NCBI GenBank assembly: GCA_030539395.1
Contig: JAUNSC010000001.1
Span: forward strand, 167,694-231,693
DNA length: 64,000 bases
Direction: 5' to 3'
Source of the DNA: Eubacteriales bacterium
Lineage (GTDB): Bacteria > Bacillota > Clostridia > Lachnospirales > Lachnospiraceae
The notes below the pieces were generated by a model. That model had not been told where the DNA came from, ran no database searches, and was given only the letters and a program-made list of their open reading frames with translations. Of the stretch, positions 33,224 to 41,245 are shown piece by piece. Numbering within the stretch: position 1 is the first letter of the stretch; every line of letters begins with the position of its first letter. The position numbers were made by a program, and so were the translations under genes.

Positions 33224-34391
33224 GTCCTTCACATTTTTCCTTCCAAAGGGGAGAATGGTCTCTGAGGGAAGCCACTGCCTGGGTTACGGCCCCAATTACT
33301 TTTTCTATTTCTTCTATGGTGTTGTCTGCACACAGTGAGATGCGAAGAGAGCCGCGGGCCAGCTCATGGGGAAGGCCGATGGCCCGGAGTACATGGCTGG
33401 GATCTGCCGAGGAGGCAGTACAGGCGGAACCGGCCGAGGCACAGATTCCCTGCTGATCCAGAGCAAGGAGCAGACGCTCTCCCTCGATACCTTCAAAGCA
33501 TATATTTATATTTCCCGGCAGCCTGCAGTCCGGGCTTCCGTTTAAAGCGGAATGAGGAATTTGCAGCAGGCCGTCTAAAAGCCTGGAACGAAGGGAGGAT
33601 ACTTTGGAGGAATTTTCTTCCATGTGAAGGCAGGATTCCTTCAGGGCAGCAGCCATTCCGAGAATGGCAGGTACATTTTCTGTGCCGGCTCTCCTGCCGC
33701 CTTCCTGACCGCCGCCTTCGATGAGACTGGCTACCGGAATTCCCTTCTGCGCATATAAAACGCCGATTCCCTTTGGACCGTGGAATTTGTGGGCAGAGAG
33801 TGAAAGCATCTGAATTTCCTGCTGCTTCACATGAATCGGAAGATGGCCCACTGCCTGAACGGCATCCGTGTGGAAGAGGACCTGACGCCTGGCGCAGAGA
33901 CGGCCGATTTCCGGAACAGGGAGAATGGTACCGATTTCATTATTGGCATACATGACAGTGACCAGAGCTGTATCCGGCCGGATGGCATCGGCCACCTGCT
34001 TTGGAGTTATCTCACCAAAGGAATTTACCGGGAGATATTCTATGGAAAAACCTTCTTTCTGAAGTCTTTGCAGCGTATGAAGGACAGCATGATGCTCAAT
34101 GGGAGTGGACAGGATATGTTTTTTTCCCTTTCTGGCCCCGATCCTGGCAGCAGTAAGAATTGCCTGGTTGTCCGCTTCACTGCCACCGGAGGTGAAAATA
34201 ATCTCCTTTGGATGACAGCCGAGGCAGGCAGCAATCTGTGTTCTGGCTTCATAGACGGCATCGGCAGCCTGCTGGCCGATGGAATGCAGACTGGAAGGGT
34301 TGCCGTAAATGCGGTCAAAGCAGGTGAGCATTGCCTGGATTGCGGCAGGAGACATTTTTGTGGTTGCGGCATTATCTACATAAATTTTCAT
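33201..34391 (-). CDS. Cysteine desulfurase (NifS/IscS-like)
   Basis: 396 residues from the ATG at 34391 (GGAGG 7 bases away; an in-frame GTG at 34397 is too close). PLP-dependent fold type I: N-terminal YVDNAATTKMS, TSGGSEADNQAIL, HTDAVQAVGH, the PLP lysine in SLSAHKFHGPKGIGV, and the active Cys loop CASAGSACTASSADPSHVL. Known relatives (NifS4 with XdhC in Rhodobacter) supply sulfur to the terminal Mo ligand of hydroxylases. With an XdhC and a Mop-type enzyme nearby, the same role is likely. It is transcribed against the radical SAM operon. Confidence 0.9.
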   Translation of the reverse strand: MKIYVDNAATTKMSPAAIQAMLTCFDRIYGNPSSLHSIGQQAADAVYEARTQIAACLGCHPKEIIFTSGGSEADNQAILTAARIGARKGKKHILSTPIEHHAVLHTLQRLQKEGFSIEYLPVNSFGEITPKQVADAIRPDTALVTVMYANNEIGTILPVPEIGRLCARRQVLFHTDAVQAVGHLPIHVKQQEIQMLSLSAHKFHGPKGIGVLYAQKGIPVASLIEGGGQEGGRRAGTENVPAILGMAAALKESCLHMEENSSKVSSLRSRLLDGLLQIPHSALNGSPDCRLPGNINICFEGIEGERLLLALDQQGICASAGSACTASSADPSHVLRAIGLPHELARGSLRISLCADNTIEEIEKVIGAVTQAVASLRDHSPLWKEKCEGLKPFLLK

Positions 34392-34571
34392 TTTCACACC
34401 TCCATTCGAATGGGAGAGCAGGGACGGTAACTTATAAAAACGTTCTGAATTATTATAAAAATTATAGCAATTATTATTGAAATAATCAATAAAGAGCAGC
34501 AGTACAACAGGATTATTGTCTTATTGAGAGATCTCTTTAAAAGAATTCAGGTGGATGAGAAAGGAGCTTTT

Positions 34572-35777
34572 TTGAATATAATATCAGAAACAGGAGCAAA
34601 ATTTGGAGCGGGACTGAAAACGGGAGCGGTGATTACAGCTGCAGGACTTTCTTCCAGAATGAGTGATTTTAAACCGCTGCTGCCTTACAAAGATACTACG
34701 ATGGTAAGATTTCTGGTAAGTCTCCTGCGTGATGCAGGGGCGGCGCCTGTTGTTGTGGTAGTTGGCTATCGTGGGAATGAACTGCGGAAACATCTGGAAG
34801 ACATGGATGTTCTGCTGGTTGAGAATCCGCAGTACGCAGAGACAGAGATGTTTGATTCTATTAAGCTGGGGCTGCAGAGACTGGCAGGGCATTGTGATCG
34901 CGCAGCATTTGTGCCGGTGGATGTGCCGGATCTGTCTCCTGCGCTGCTGCAGCGCGTATTTCACACTGAGGGAAGTATTGTCCGTCCTGTGTATCATGGG
35001 AGACCAGGGCATCCGGTGGTGATGGATGCAGCGCTGATTCCTGAAGTCTGCGTATATACAGGAGACAGGGGATTTCGCGGTGCGCTGGAGTCGCTTGGCT
35101 GCGGTATTACTGAAGTGGAGGCAGAAAATGATGGTATTTATAATGATATTGATACCATTGAGGATTATCAAAGCCTGATAGGAAAAGAAAGAACAAGGAC
35201 TCTTTATATTGTGAGGCATGGGGCCGTGGAATTTCCGGGAGGAGAAAAACTGTGTATCGGCAGAACAGATTTGCCGCTTTCGAAGACCGGGCGCAGACAG
35301 GCATTGCAGCTGCAAGAATATTTTCATAATAAGGGAATTGAAGCTGTATATGCCAGTCCTCTGAGACGTGCCCGGGAAACGGCTCAGCTTATAGCAGGGG
35401 GAGATATTGCTGTTCGCATCCGGGATGATCTGACGGAGATGTATATGGGAAGCTGGGAAAATCAGCCGCTTGCCAGCCTTCAGAAGAAATTAGAGGACGA
35501 GGCACCCGGCGGGGAAACGCGATATAGTGCGCTGCTGCGTTTTTCGGAGGCAGTAAATCAGATTATTGCAGAAACCAGCGGGGATATTGTAATTGTTTCC
35601 CATGCGGGGGTGATATGCGCTTACCTTTCAGAGCGGATGAACACTCCGTTGGAAACGTCACGGGGACTTCGTCAGCCTTACTGCGGGCTTAACATTTTTG
35701 AAGTACGCATCGGAAGCAGTCCGAAACTTCGGGAATATGGAGTGAGAGCAAATCAGGTACCGGAAGAAACGTCATGA
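34572..35777 (+). CDS. NTP transferase-histidine phosphatase fusion (DVU_1551-like)
   Basis: 401 residues from a TTG at 34572 with AAAGGAG 5 bases away; an earlier TTG at 34524 has no site. N-terminal half (about 15-200): MocA/MobA-type nucleotidyltransferase, with AVITAAGLSSRMSDFKPLL and a metal-site DVPDLSP. C-terminal half (about 208-395): histidine phosphatase, LYIVRHGAVEFPG, then YASPLRRARETAQ and VSHAGVICAY. The first half would attach CMP to molybdopterin for the Mop-type enzyme. The phosphatase could act on a phosphorylated cofactor intermediate; that is inference. Its intact SSRM loop contrasts with the two ModE fusions. Confidence 0.8.
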   Translation: MNIISETGAKFGAGLKTGAVITAAGLSSRMSDFKPLLPYKDTTMVRFLVSLLRDAGAAPVVVVVGYRGNELRKHLEDMDVLLVENPQYAETEMFDSIKLGLQRLAGHCDRAAFVPVDVPDLSPALLQRVFHTEGSIVRPVYHGRPGHPVVMDAALIPEVCVYTGDRGFRGALESLGCGITEVEAENDGIYNDIDTIEDYQSLIGKERTRTLYIVRHGAVEFPGGEKLCIGRTDLPLSKTGRRQALQLQEYFHNKGIEAVYASPLRRARETAQLIAGGDIAVRIRDDLTEMYMGSWENQPLASLQKKLEDEAPGGETRYSALLRFSEAVNQIIAETSGDIVIVSHAGVICAYLSERMNTPLETSRGLRQPYCGLNIFEVRIGSSPKLREYGVRANQVPEETS

Positions 35778-35813
35778 CCGAAAGGACGGTGCTGCGGGAG
35801 CGGGATATCCGGA

Positions 35814-36752
35814 TTACAGGCATAACTTTCCGTCATCATAAGCCGAAACAGATTTTTCCGGGCGGGGCAGCTGTGATTTTTGATGCGGAAAAGGTTTCAG
35901 AATCATACAGGAGCCGTGGAGATCAGCCAGGGGTATCAGACAAAGAGGACCATGAAGAACTTCATATTCTTCAACAGCCCGGTATACTCCCTGAAATCGC
36001 TGATTATTGTAATCGTGCAGTATAATAACGCCTCCGGGATTCAGACGGGGATAGAAATAATCCAGTCCCGCCCGGGTAGGTGCATAGAGATCCGCATCCA
36101 GACTGACCAGAGCAAATCGCTCCCGGCGCAGATCTTCGGCAGTGTCTGGAAAAAACCCTTTTTTGATAACAGTGTTTTCCGGATAGGGAATACGTGCCAA
36201 AACTGTCTCGGCAGAGGTGTCTGAAAAATCCCCTTCCTTTGCGCAGGAGAGATTTTGAGACTGCTCCAGAGCAGTGTCACGAGAATCAAAACCGGAAAAG
36301 GTATCGAACAGGTACAGAGTTCGCTCAGGAAAAAGCAGGGATAGCAGGACAGAGAACTCGCCCTGATAGACTCCCAGCTCAGCAATGGCGCCGGGGATGC
36401 AATGGTGCTGAATGCGCTCTGCCATTTTCTGTATGGAAGCACCCCGGATATCTATGGCTTCATAGAAATCAGTCAGCAGACAGATACGGCCGTCATACCC
36501 AAGGTCTAAGAGCTGCTGTTTCAAATCTGCTGCTCTTGCCCTGCTGATGGGGCAAAGCAGCATTACATCACTTCGGCAGGCTACAGCCTTTTCCACGGAT
36601 ATGATTCGATGTGTTCCGTCAGGTAAGTCTTTCGTCCATTTTCCGGGATCATTATCTGCAAATCCAAGAATATCCCAATGAGAAGTATGAAGCAGAGGTA
36701 ATACGGCTTTTCCCATTTGACCAAATCCGACCAGAATAATTGTACGTTTCAT
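35814..36752 (-). CDS. TylF/MycF-like methyltransferase with N-terminal Rossmann segment
   Basis: 312 residues from the ATG at 36752 (GAGGTG 5 bases away). About residues 1-95 form a nucleotide-binding-like segment (TIILVGFGQMGKAVLPLL). The rest resembles macrocin O-methyltransferase TylF: AIAELGVYQGEFSVLLS, LYLFDTFSGFD, FALVSLDADLYAPT, GGVIILHDY. TylF-type enzymes methylate sugars or natural products. It lies antisense between two molybdenum-related genes, with no obvious link to them. Substrate unknown. Confidence 0.72.
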   Translation of the reverse strand: MKRTIILVGFGQMGKAVLPLLHTSHWDILGFADNDPGKWTKDLPDGTHRIISVEKAVACRSDVMLLCPISRARAADLKQQLLDLGYDGRICLLTDFYEAIDIRGASIQKMAERIQHHCIPGAIAELGVYQGEFSVLLSLLFPERTLYLFDTFSGFDSRDTALEQSQNLSCAKEGDFSDTSAETVLARIPYPENTVIKKGFFPDTAEDLRRERFALVSLDADLYAPTRAGLDYFYPRLNPGGVIILHDYNNQRFQGVYRAVEEYEVLHGPLCLIPLADLHGSCMILKPFPHQKSQLPRPEKSVSAYDDGKLCL

Positions 36753-36972
36753 AAAACACCTCAAAATGAATGGAAACAGTTGATTTAATTGGTAAAAAGT
36801 GATATAGTTAGGTGAAAATATATAATCAGAATATTATATTTTGCACAAAAAATCAATAATAATCAGACTTTTCAATCGAAAATGCTGTGAGGTGTGAAGG
36901 ACTGCAGGCAAAGATATAGTAATGAAGCTGGCCCGCGGACAATGTGATGATATAGTCTGGGGAGGACACGAA

Positions 36973-37992
36973 ATGAAGTTAATCAGAACAGAAGATGCGG
37001 TAGGACAAGTATTATGCCATGATATTACACAGATTATCAGAGGAGTGACAAAGGATGCAGTATTCCGCAAGGGTCATGTAGTACGGGAGGAAGATATTCC
37101 GGTTCTCTTATCAGTGGGGAAGGAAAATCTGTATGTGTGGGAATGTGATGAGAATATGCTGCATGAAAATGATGCGGCAGAGATACTGAGGGAAATATGT
37201 CAGGGCGAGAACATGCATCCGTCCGAGGTGAAGGAAGGAAAGATCGAATTAATCTCAGATATCGACGGTTTGCTGAAAATTGACACGGAGAAAATGAACC
37301 GCATTAATTCTCTGGGAGAGATTATGATCGCCAGCCGGCACGGGAATTTTCCGGTACATAAGGGTGATAAGCTTTGCGGAACAAGAGTAATACCGTTGGT
37401 TATTAAAAAAGAAAAAATGGAAGAGGCGGTACGGATAGCAGGGAAAACACCCTTGTTCCGAATTCTGCCCTATCAGAAAAAGAAGGTGGGTATTGTCACC
37501 ACAGGCAGTGAGGTATATAAGCATCGGATCGAAGATACTTTTACACCGGTGGTGGCTGCCAGGGTGCAGGAGTACGGAGCGGAAATTGGAGGTCACGAGA
37601 TTTGCGATGACAGTCATGAGATGATTACCGGGGCGATCCGGAAACTTTTAGCAGCAGGATGCAATATGATTCTGTGCACTGGCGGCATGAGTGTGGATCC
37701 GGATGATCGGACACCATTGGCCATTAAAAATGCAGGCGTGGAGGTTATAACGTATGGCGCACCTGTGTTGCCGGGAGCGATGCTTATGCTCTCATATTAC
37801 AACGGGGATATTCCGGTGATTGGCCTTCCGGGCTGCGTAATGTATGCAAAAAGGACTGTATTTGATCTTGTTTTACCGCGCATTATGGCGGGTGAGAAGA
37901 TCACCGCAGAAGAAATCAGCAGACTGGGAGAAGGCGGTCTTTGCCTGTCATGTCCGGTTTGTCACTTCCCAAACTGCGGTTTTGGAAAGTAG
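36973..37992 (+). CDS. MoeA/MogA-like molybdopterin-binding protein, paralogue A
   Basis: 339 residues from the ATG at 36973 after GGGGAGG. N-terminal section: EDAVGQVLCHDITQIIRG and FRKGHVV, as in MoeA-related proteins. A MoaB/MogA-type MPT-binding domain occupies about 175-310 (VGIVTTGSEVY, LCTGGMSVDPDDRTP, VLPGAMLML, GLPGCVMYA). The C-terminus carries four cysteines, CLSCPVC then PNCGFGK. It is shorter than MoeA and is clearly homologous along its length to the gene at 39119; the two flank XdhC. A role in delivering or finishing Moco for the hydroxylase is inferred. Confidence 0.82.
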   Translation: MKLIRTEDAVGQVLCHDITQIIRGVTKDAVFRKGHVVREEDIPVLLSVGKENLYVWECDENMLHENDAAEILREICQGENMHPSEVKEGKIELISDIDGLLKIDTEKMNRINSLGEIMIASRHGNFPVHKGDKLCGTRVIPLVIKKEKMEEAVRIAGKTPLFRILPYQKKKVGIVTTGSEVYKHRIEDTFTPVVAARVQEYGAEIGGHEICDDSHEMITGAIRKLLAAGCNMILCTGGMSVDPDDRTPLAIKNAGVEVITYGAPVLPGAMLMLSYYNGDIPVIGLPGCVMYAKRTVFDLVLPRIMAGEKITAEEISRLGEGGLCLSCPVCHFPNCGFGK

Positions 37993-38040
37993 CATAATTT
38001 GAGCAATATAAAATGTAAATTACAGGGGCAGGGAATCAGG

Positions 38041-39099
38041 ATGGAGATGATAGAGTTATATGAGCGAATCCGCGAATTCGGAAGCAGTCGCTTAAGTATG
38101 GTTCTTACAGCGATTGACCCGGAGCTGCTGGGAGAAAAGGCGCTGTTTTCAGAAGGAGAAATACTCTGGGAGGCTTTAGACGGCGGTTTTTTTTCACAAA
38201 ATGTCATAGAAGCAGCAGCACTGCATGAAACTGGTGTATTTTGTATAGGCGGCAAACGGGTTTTCTGTGAATTAACAGGACATGGTAAACGGATGGTAAT
38301 CTGCGGCGGCGGTCATGTGGCCATCCCTGTTATCAAAATTGCCAGGATAGTTGGGTTTGAAGTGACGGTGATTGAAGACCGGGCACAGTTTGCACAGAAC
38401 GCGCATGAGGCCGGGGCAGATCATGTGATCTGTAATGCATATGATGCTGCGTTGGATGAGATTGAAGGAGATTCGGATACATATTTTGTAATTGTTACAC
38501 GGGGCCACAGGCATGATCAGGCATGTCTGGAAAAAATTGCATTCAAGCCCCATGCTTATATTGGTATGATCGGCAGTCGCAGACGTACCAGAATGGTGAT
38601 GGATCTGCTGGCGGAGCGGGGAGTATCCAGAGAAGTGTTGGACAGAGTATACACTCCTATCGGCATGGATATCGGCTCAGAGACTCCGGAGGAGATTGCT
38701 GTTGCCGTTCTGGCCGAAGTGATTCAAGTGAAGAATCGAAGTCAAAGGGCGGGAGGGTATCCCAAAGAAATTCTGAGGGCAATACTGGGAGATGAACCAC
38801 TTCCGGGGGTTGTACCTGGACCAGAAAAGTCCAGGGCATTGGCTACCATTGTGAATCGGGATGGCTCTGCTCCAAGAGAAGCAGGTTCTAAGATGGTGGT
38901 TTATGAAGATGGAACAATTGCGGGCACTGTCGGCGGCGGACTTTCCGAGGCTGAAACTATCTGCAAGGCTGTTGCTATGCTTCAGGCGGGGGAGAAGAGA
39001 CCATTTTTGCTCCATTCTGATATGACGAATGAGAAAGCGGAGGAAGAAGGCATGGTCTGCGGCGGAATCATGGATATCATCATAGAACCGGTATATTAA
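38041..39099 (+). CDS. xdhC: XdhC/CoxI-family Moco maturation protein, rearranged domain order
   Basis: 352 residues from the ATG at 38041; an earlier TTG at 37999 is not supported. An N-terminal part (about 1-80) precedes the Rossmann-like XdhC_C domain (VICGGGHVAIPVIKIA, DRAQFA, VIVTRGHRHDQACLE, YIGMIGSRRR, PIGMDIGSETPEEIAV). The CoxI domain is at the C-terminus (RALATIVNRDGSAPREAGSK, GTVGGGLSEAE, GMVCGGIMDI). The usual XdhC order is the reverse. XdhC binds sulfurated Moco and loads it into xanthine-dehydrogenase-family enzymes, with sulfur from a cysteine desulfurase. The client here should be the Mop-type enzyme at 24173. Confidence 0.88.
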   Translation: MEMIELYERIREFGSSRLSMVLTAIDPELLGEKALFSEGEILWEALDGGFFSQNVIEAAALHETGVFCIGGKRVFCELTGHGKRMVICGGGHVAIPVIKIARIVGFEVTVIEDRAQFAQNAHEAGADHVICNAYDAALDEIEGDSDTYFVIVTRGHRHDQACLEKIAFKPHAYIGMIGSRRRTRMVMDLLAERGVSREVLDRVYTPIGMDIGSETPEEIAVAVLAEVIQVKNRSQRAGGYPKEILRAILGDEPLPGVVPGPEKSRALATIVNRDGSAPREAGSKMVVYEDGTIAGTVGGGLSEAETICKAVAMLQAGEKRPFLLHSDMTNEKAEEEGMVCGGIMDIIIEPVY

Positions 39100-39118
39100 A
39101 TTTCCTGGAGGCAGACAG

Positions 39119-40144
39119 ATGAAATGTATTGATACGACAGATGCTGTTGGACATGTGCTGTGCCATGATATTACAAGAATCATTAAGGATGTGGTGAAAG
39201 ATACAGCCTTTCGGAAAGGACATGTGGTGACAGAAGAAGATATTTCGGTGCTTTTGTCTCTTGGCAAAGATAAGCTTTATGTATGGGAACAGGATGAGAC
39301 AATGCTTCACGAGGATGAGGCTGCACAGATTTTGTATGACATTTGTAAAAATGACAACATGCATCCAACAGATGTGAAAGAAGGAAAAATTGAGTTAGTT
39401 GCAGATTGCGACGGTCTTTTTTGTGTGGATGTGGAGCGGCTGAATGCTGTCAATGAAATTGATGAGGTTATGATTGCTGCGAGACATACAAATTCTGCGG
39501 TGAAAAAGGGTGACCGGCTGTTGGGGACAAGAGTGATTCCGCTTGTTGTAAAGAAAGAAAAGATGGAGATTGTGAAAAAAGCTGCAGGCGATGTACCGCT
39601 TGTTTCTCTGACACCATACAAAAAAATGAGGGCTGGCATTGTGACAACCGGAAATGAAGTCTACTATGGAAGGGTTAAAGATACCTTTACTCCGGTGATT
39701 GAAGAAAAACTGGCTTCTTACGGAATTGAAGTATGCGGACATGTCCTCTGCAACGATGACCGGCAAAAAATAGCGGGGGCAATTCTGGAATTGAAAAATC
39801 AGGGCGCAGACTTAATAGTATGTACAGGCGGTATGAGTGTGGATCCGGATGACAGGACACCGGGAGCTGTTTTGGAAGCCGGCGCGCGCATTGTCTCCTA
39901 TGGAGCTCCGGTACTGCCGGGTGCAATGTTTCTGTTGGGGTATTTTGAGGATGGGACGCCTGTTATGGGCCTGCCCGGCTGTGTAATGTATGCAAGGGCA
40001 ACGATATTTGATCTGATTCTGCCAAGGATTGCGGCAGGACATGAGGTGACAAAAAAAGATCTGTCACATATGGGAAACGGCGGTTTTTGTCTTGGATGCA
40101 GGGTATGCCGCTATCCGGACTGTCCATTTGGAAAGGGAGTATAA
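39119..40144 (+). CDS. MoeA/MogA-like molybdopterin-binding protein, paralogue B
   Basis: 341 residues, paralogous to the protein at 36973. It has the same start (DTTDAVGHVLCHDITRIIKD), the same central domain (AGIVTTGNEVYYGRVKDTFT, VCTGGMSVDPDDRTPG, VLPGAMFLLG) and the same Cys tail (CLGCRVC then PDCPFGK). The two probably arose by duplication around the XdhC gene and have since diverged. Start supported by GGAGGCAG. It is followed after 15 bases by the NTP transferase-ModE fusion, so one operon is likely. Confidence 0.82.
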   Translation: MKCIDTTDAVGHVLCHDITRIIKDVVKDTAFRKGHVVTEEDISVLLSLGKDKLYVWEQDETMLHEDEAAQILYDICKNDNMHPTDVKEGKIELVADCDGLFCVDVERLNAVNEIDEVMIAARHTNSAVKKGDRLLGTRVIPLVVKKEKMEIVKKAAGDVPLVSLTPYKKMRAGIVTTGNEVYYGRVKDTFTPVIEEKLASYGIEVCGHVLCNDDRQKIAGAILELKNQGADLIVCTGGMSVDPDDRTPGAVLEAGARIVSYGAPVLPGAMFLLGYFEDGTPVMGLPGCVMYARATIFDLILPRIAAGHEVTKKDLSHMGNGGFCLGCRVCRYPDCPFGKGV

Positions 40145-40159
40145 CCGGAGGAAAATGGA

Positions 40160-41110
40160 ATGAAAACAGGAGCTTTAATTGTTGCTTCACTGAGTCTTGA
40201 CAGCGAAAGCAGGAGCAATGAGGATATGACAGCTTTTTTGCCGATGCAGCATCTGGAGGGCACGACAGTAATTAAGAGAGAAATTTCCATACTTCGCAAA
40301 GCCGGAATCACACCAATTATTGTACTGTGCGGATATCAGATGGAGGTTCTGAAAAATCATCTGATTCACAATGGGGTTATTTTTTGCGAAGACAGGCGAT
40401 TTGAGGAGCATGGGTTTGATGAGACACTTGAGGTTGGACTTTCATTTGCGGAGAGAATATGCGACCGTGTGATCATCGTTCCGGTAGAATGTCCGGTTTT
40501 TTCCGGAAAAACAGTGGAAAATCTGGCAAAATGCAGGGAGAGTACCATACCGGTATATCAGGGAAAGGCGGGATGGCCGGGGCTGTGTGTGTTTGGAAAG
40601 AAGACGAAGGTATTAAAAGAAGCAGATTCGCCGGATTTTTATTCAATAGATGATTGGAAAAAGACAGCGCTGCGGCTGGATACGGAAGATACAGGAATTC
40701 TTTATTCATTGACGGATGCAGATGGCTATGGACGGGTGCAGGTGTATGCAAGACAGAAGCGTCAGGCAAATGTTCTTCAGATGAAACTCAAAGTGATGCT
40801 TACAAAAGAAGAGGATTTCTTCGGGCCGGGTGTATATCACCTGCTGCGCAATATTGATGAGACAGGGTCTATTCAGGCAGCTGCGGGAAAAATGCAGATG
40901 TCTTATTCTAAATGCTGGAAAATGATCAATAAGGCTGAGGCACAGATGGGCTTCAAATTTGTAGATCGTGTAAATGGCGGAAAACATGGGGGAAGCTCTA
41001 CACTGACGGAAGATGCGCGGGTATTTTTGGATCGGTATAAGGCACTGACGGAGGATATCGGGCGTATGAGCCAGAATTTTTTTGATGTTTATTTCAGAGA
41101 TTTCCAGTGA
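40160..41110 (+). CDS. NTP transferase-like protein fused to ModE-type HTH, copy 2
   Basis: 316 residues, the same architecture as the protein at 22718. The N-terminal nucleotidyltransferase-like half is KTGALIVASLSLDS, LCGYQMEVLKNHL and VIIVPVECPVF; the usual glycine-rich substrate loop is lost, so it may sense rather than catalyse. The C-terminal ModE winged helix (about 215-312) is LLRNIDETGSIQAAAGKMQM, SYSKCWKMINKAE, GGKHGGSSTLTEDA. It lies directly upstream of modABC, whose promoter has a ModE-like palindrome, so it is the best candidate for the repressor of molybdate uptake. Confidence 0.83.
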   Translation: MKTGALIVASLSLDSESRSNEDMTAFLPMQHLEGTTVIKREISILRKAGITPIIVLCGYQMEVLKNHLIHNGVIFCEDRRFEEHGFDETLEVGLSFAERICDRVIIVPVECPVFSGKTVENLAKCRESTIPVYQGKAGWPGLCVFGKKTKVLKEADSPDFYSIDDWKKTALRLDTEDTGILYSLTDADGYGRVQVYARQKRQANVLQMKLKVMLTKEEDFFGPGVYHLLRNIDETGSIQAAAGKMQMSYSKCWKMINKAEAQMGFKFVDRVNGGKHGGSSTLTEDARVFLDRYKALTEDIGRMSQNFFDVYFRDFQ

Positions 41111-41144
41111 TTTTATTGCCTCACGGAGATGCTGCGTCTTTTGA

Positions 41145-41173
41145 TTGACGGAAGCCGCTTTGTGGGGTATAAT
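41145..41173 (+). promoter_or_regulatory. modABC promoter
   Basis: TTGACG (41145-41150), 17-base spacer, TATAAT (41168-41173), 70 bases before modA. Confidence 0.75.
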
Positions 41174-41182
41174 TTATTTAAC

Positions 41183-41206
41183 CGTTATTTTTTTAAAAAA
41201 ATAACG
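41183..41206. promoter_or_regulatory. ModE box overlapping the modA transcription start
   Basis: A perfect 24-bp palindrome: CGTTAT at 41183-41188 and ATAACG at 41201-41206, joined by T and A runs that also mirror each other. The half-sites and the total length match the E. coli ModE operator type (CGTTAT...ATAACG). It begins 10 bases after the -10 box, i.e. over the expected start site, where bound regulator would block transcription. Confidence 0.75.
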
Positions 41207-41245
41207 AAAAACGCAGAGGGCGTACACACGACAGGAGGTAAAAAA

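Noticed and set aside
35774-36025. Plus-strand frame of 83 codons starting across the stop of the NTP transferase-phosphatase gene (ATGA).
   Set aside because: All but the first 14 codons lie antisense to the well-supported TylF-like methyltransferase, and the translation resembles nothing. The neat overlap may be chance or the stub of a lost gene.
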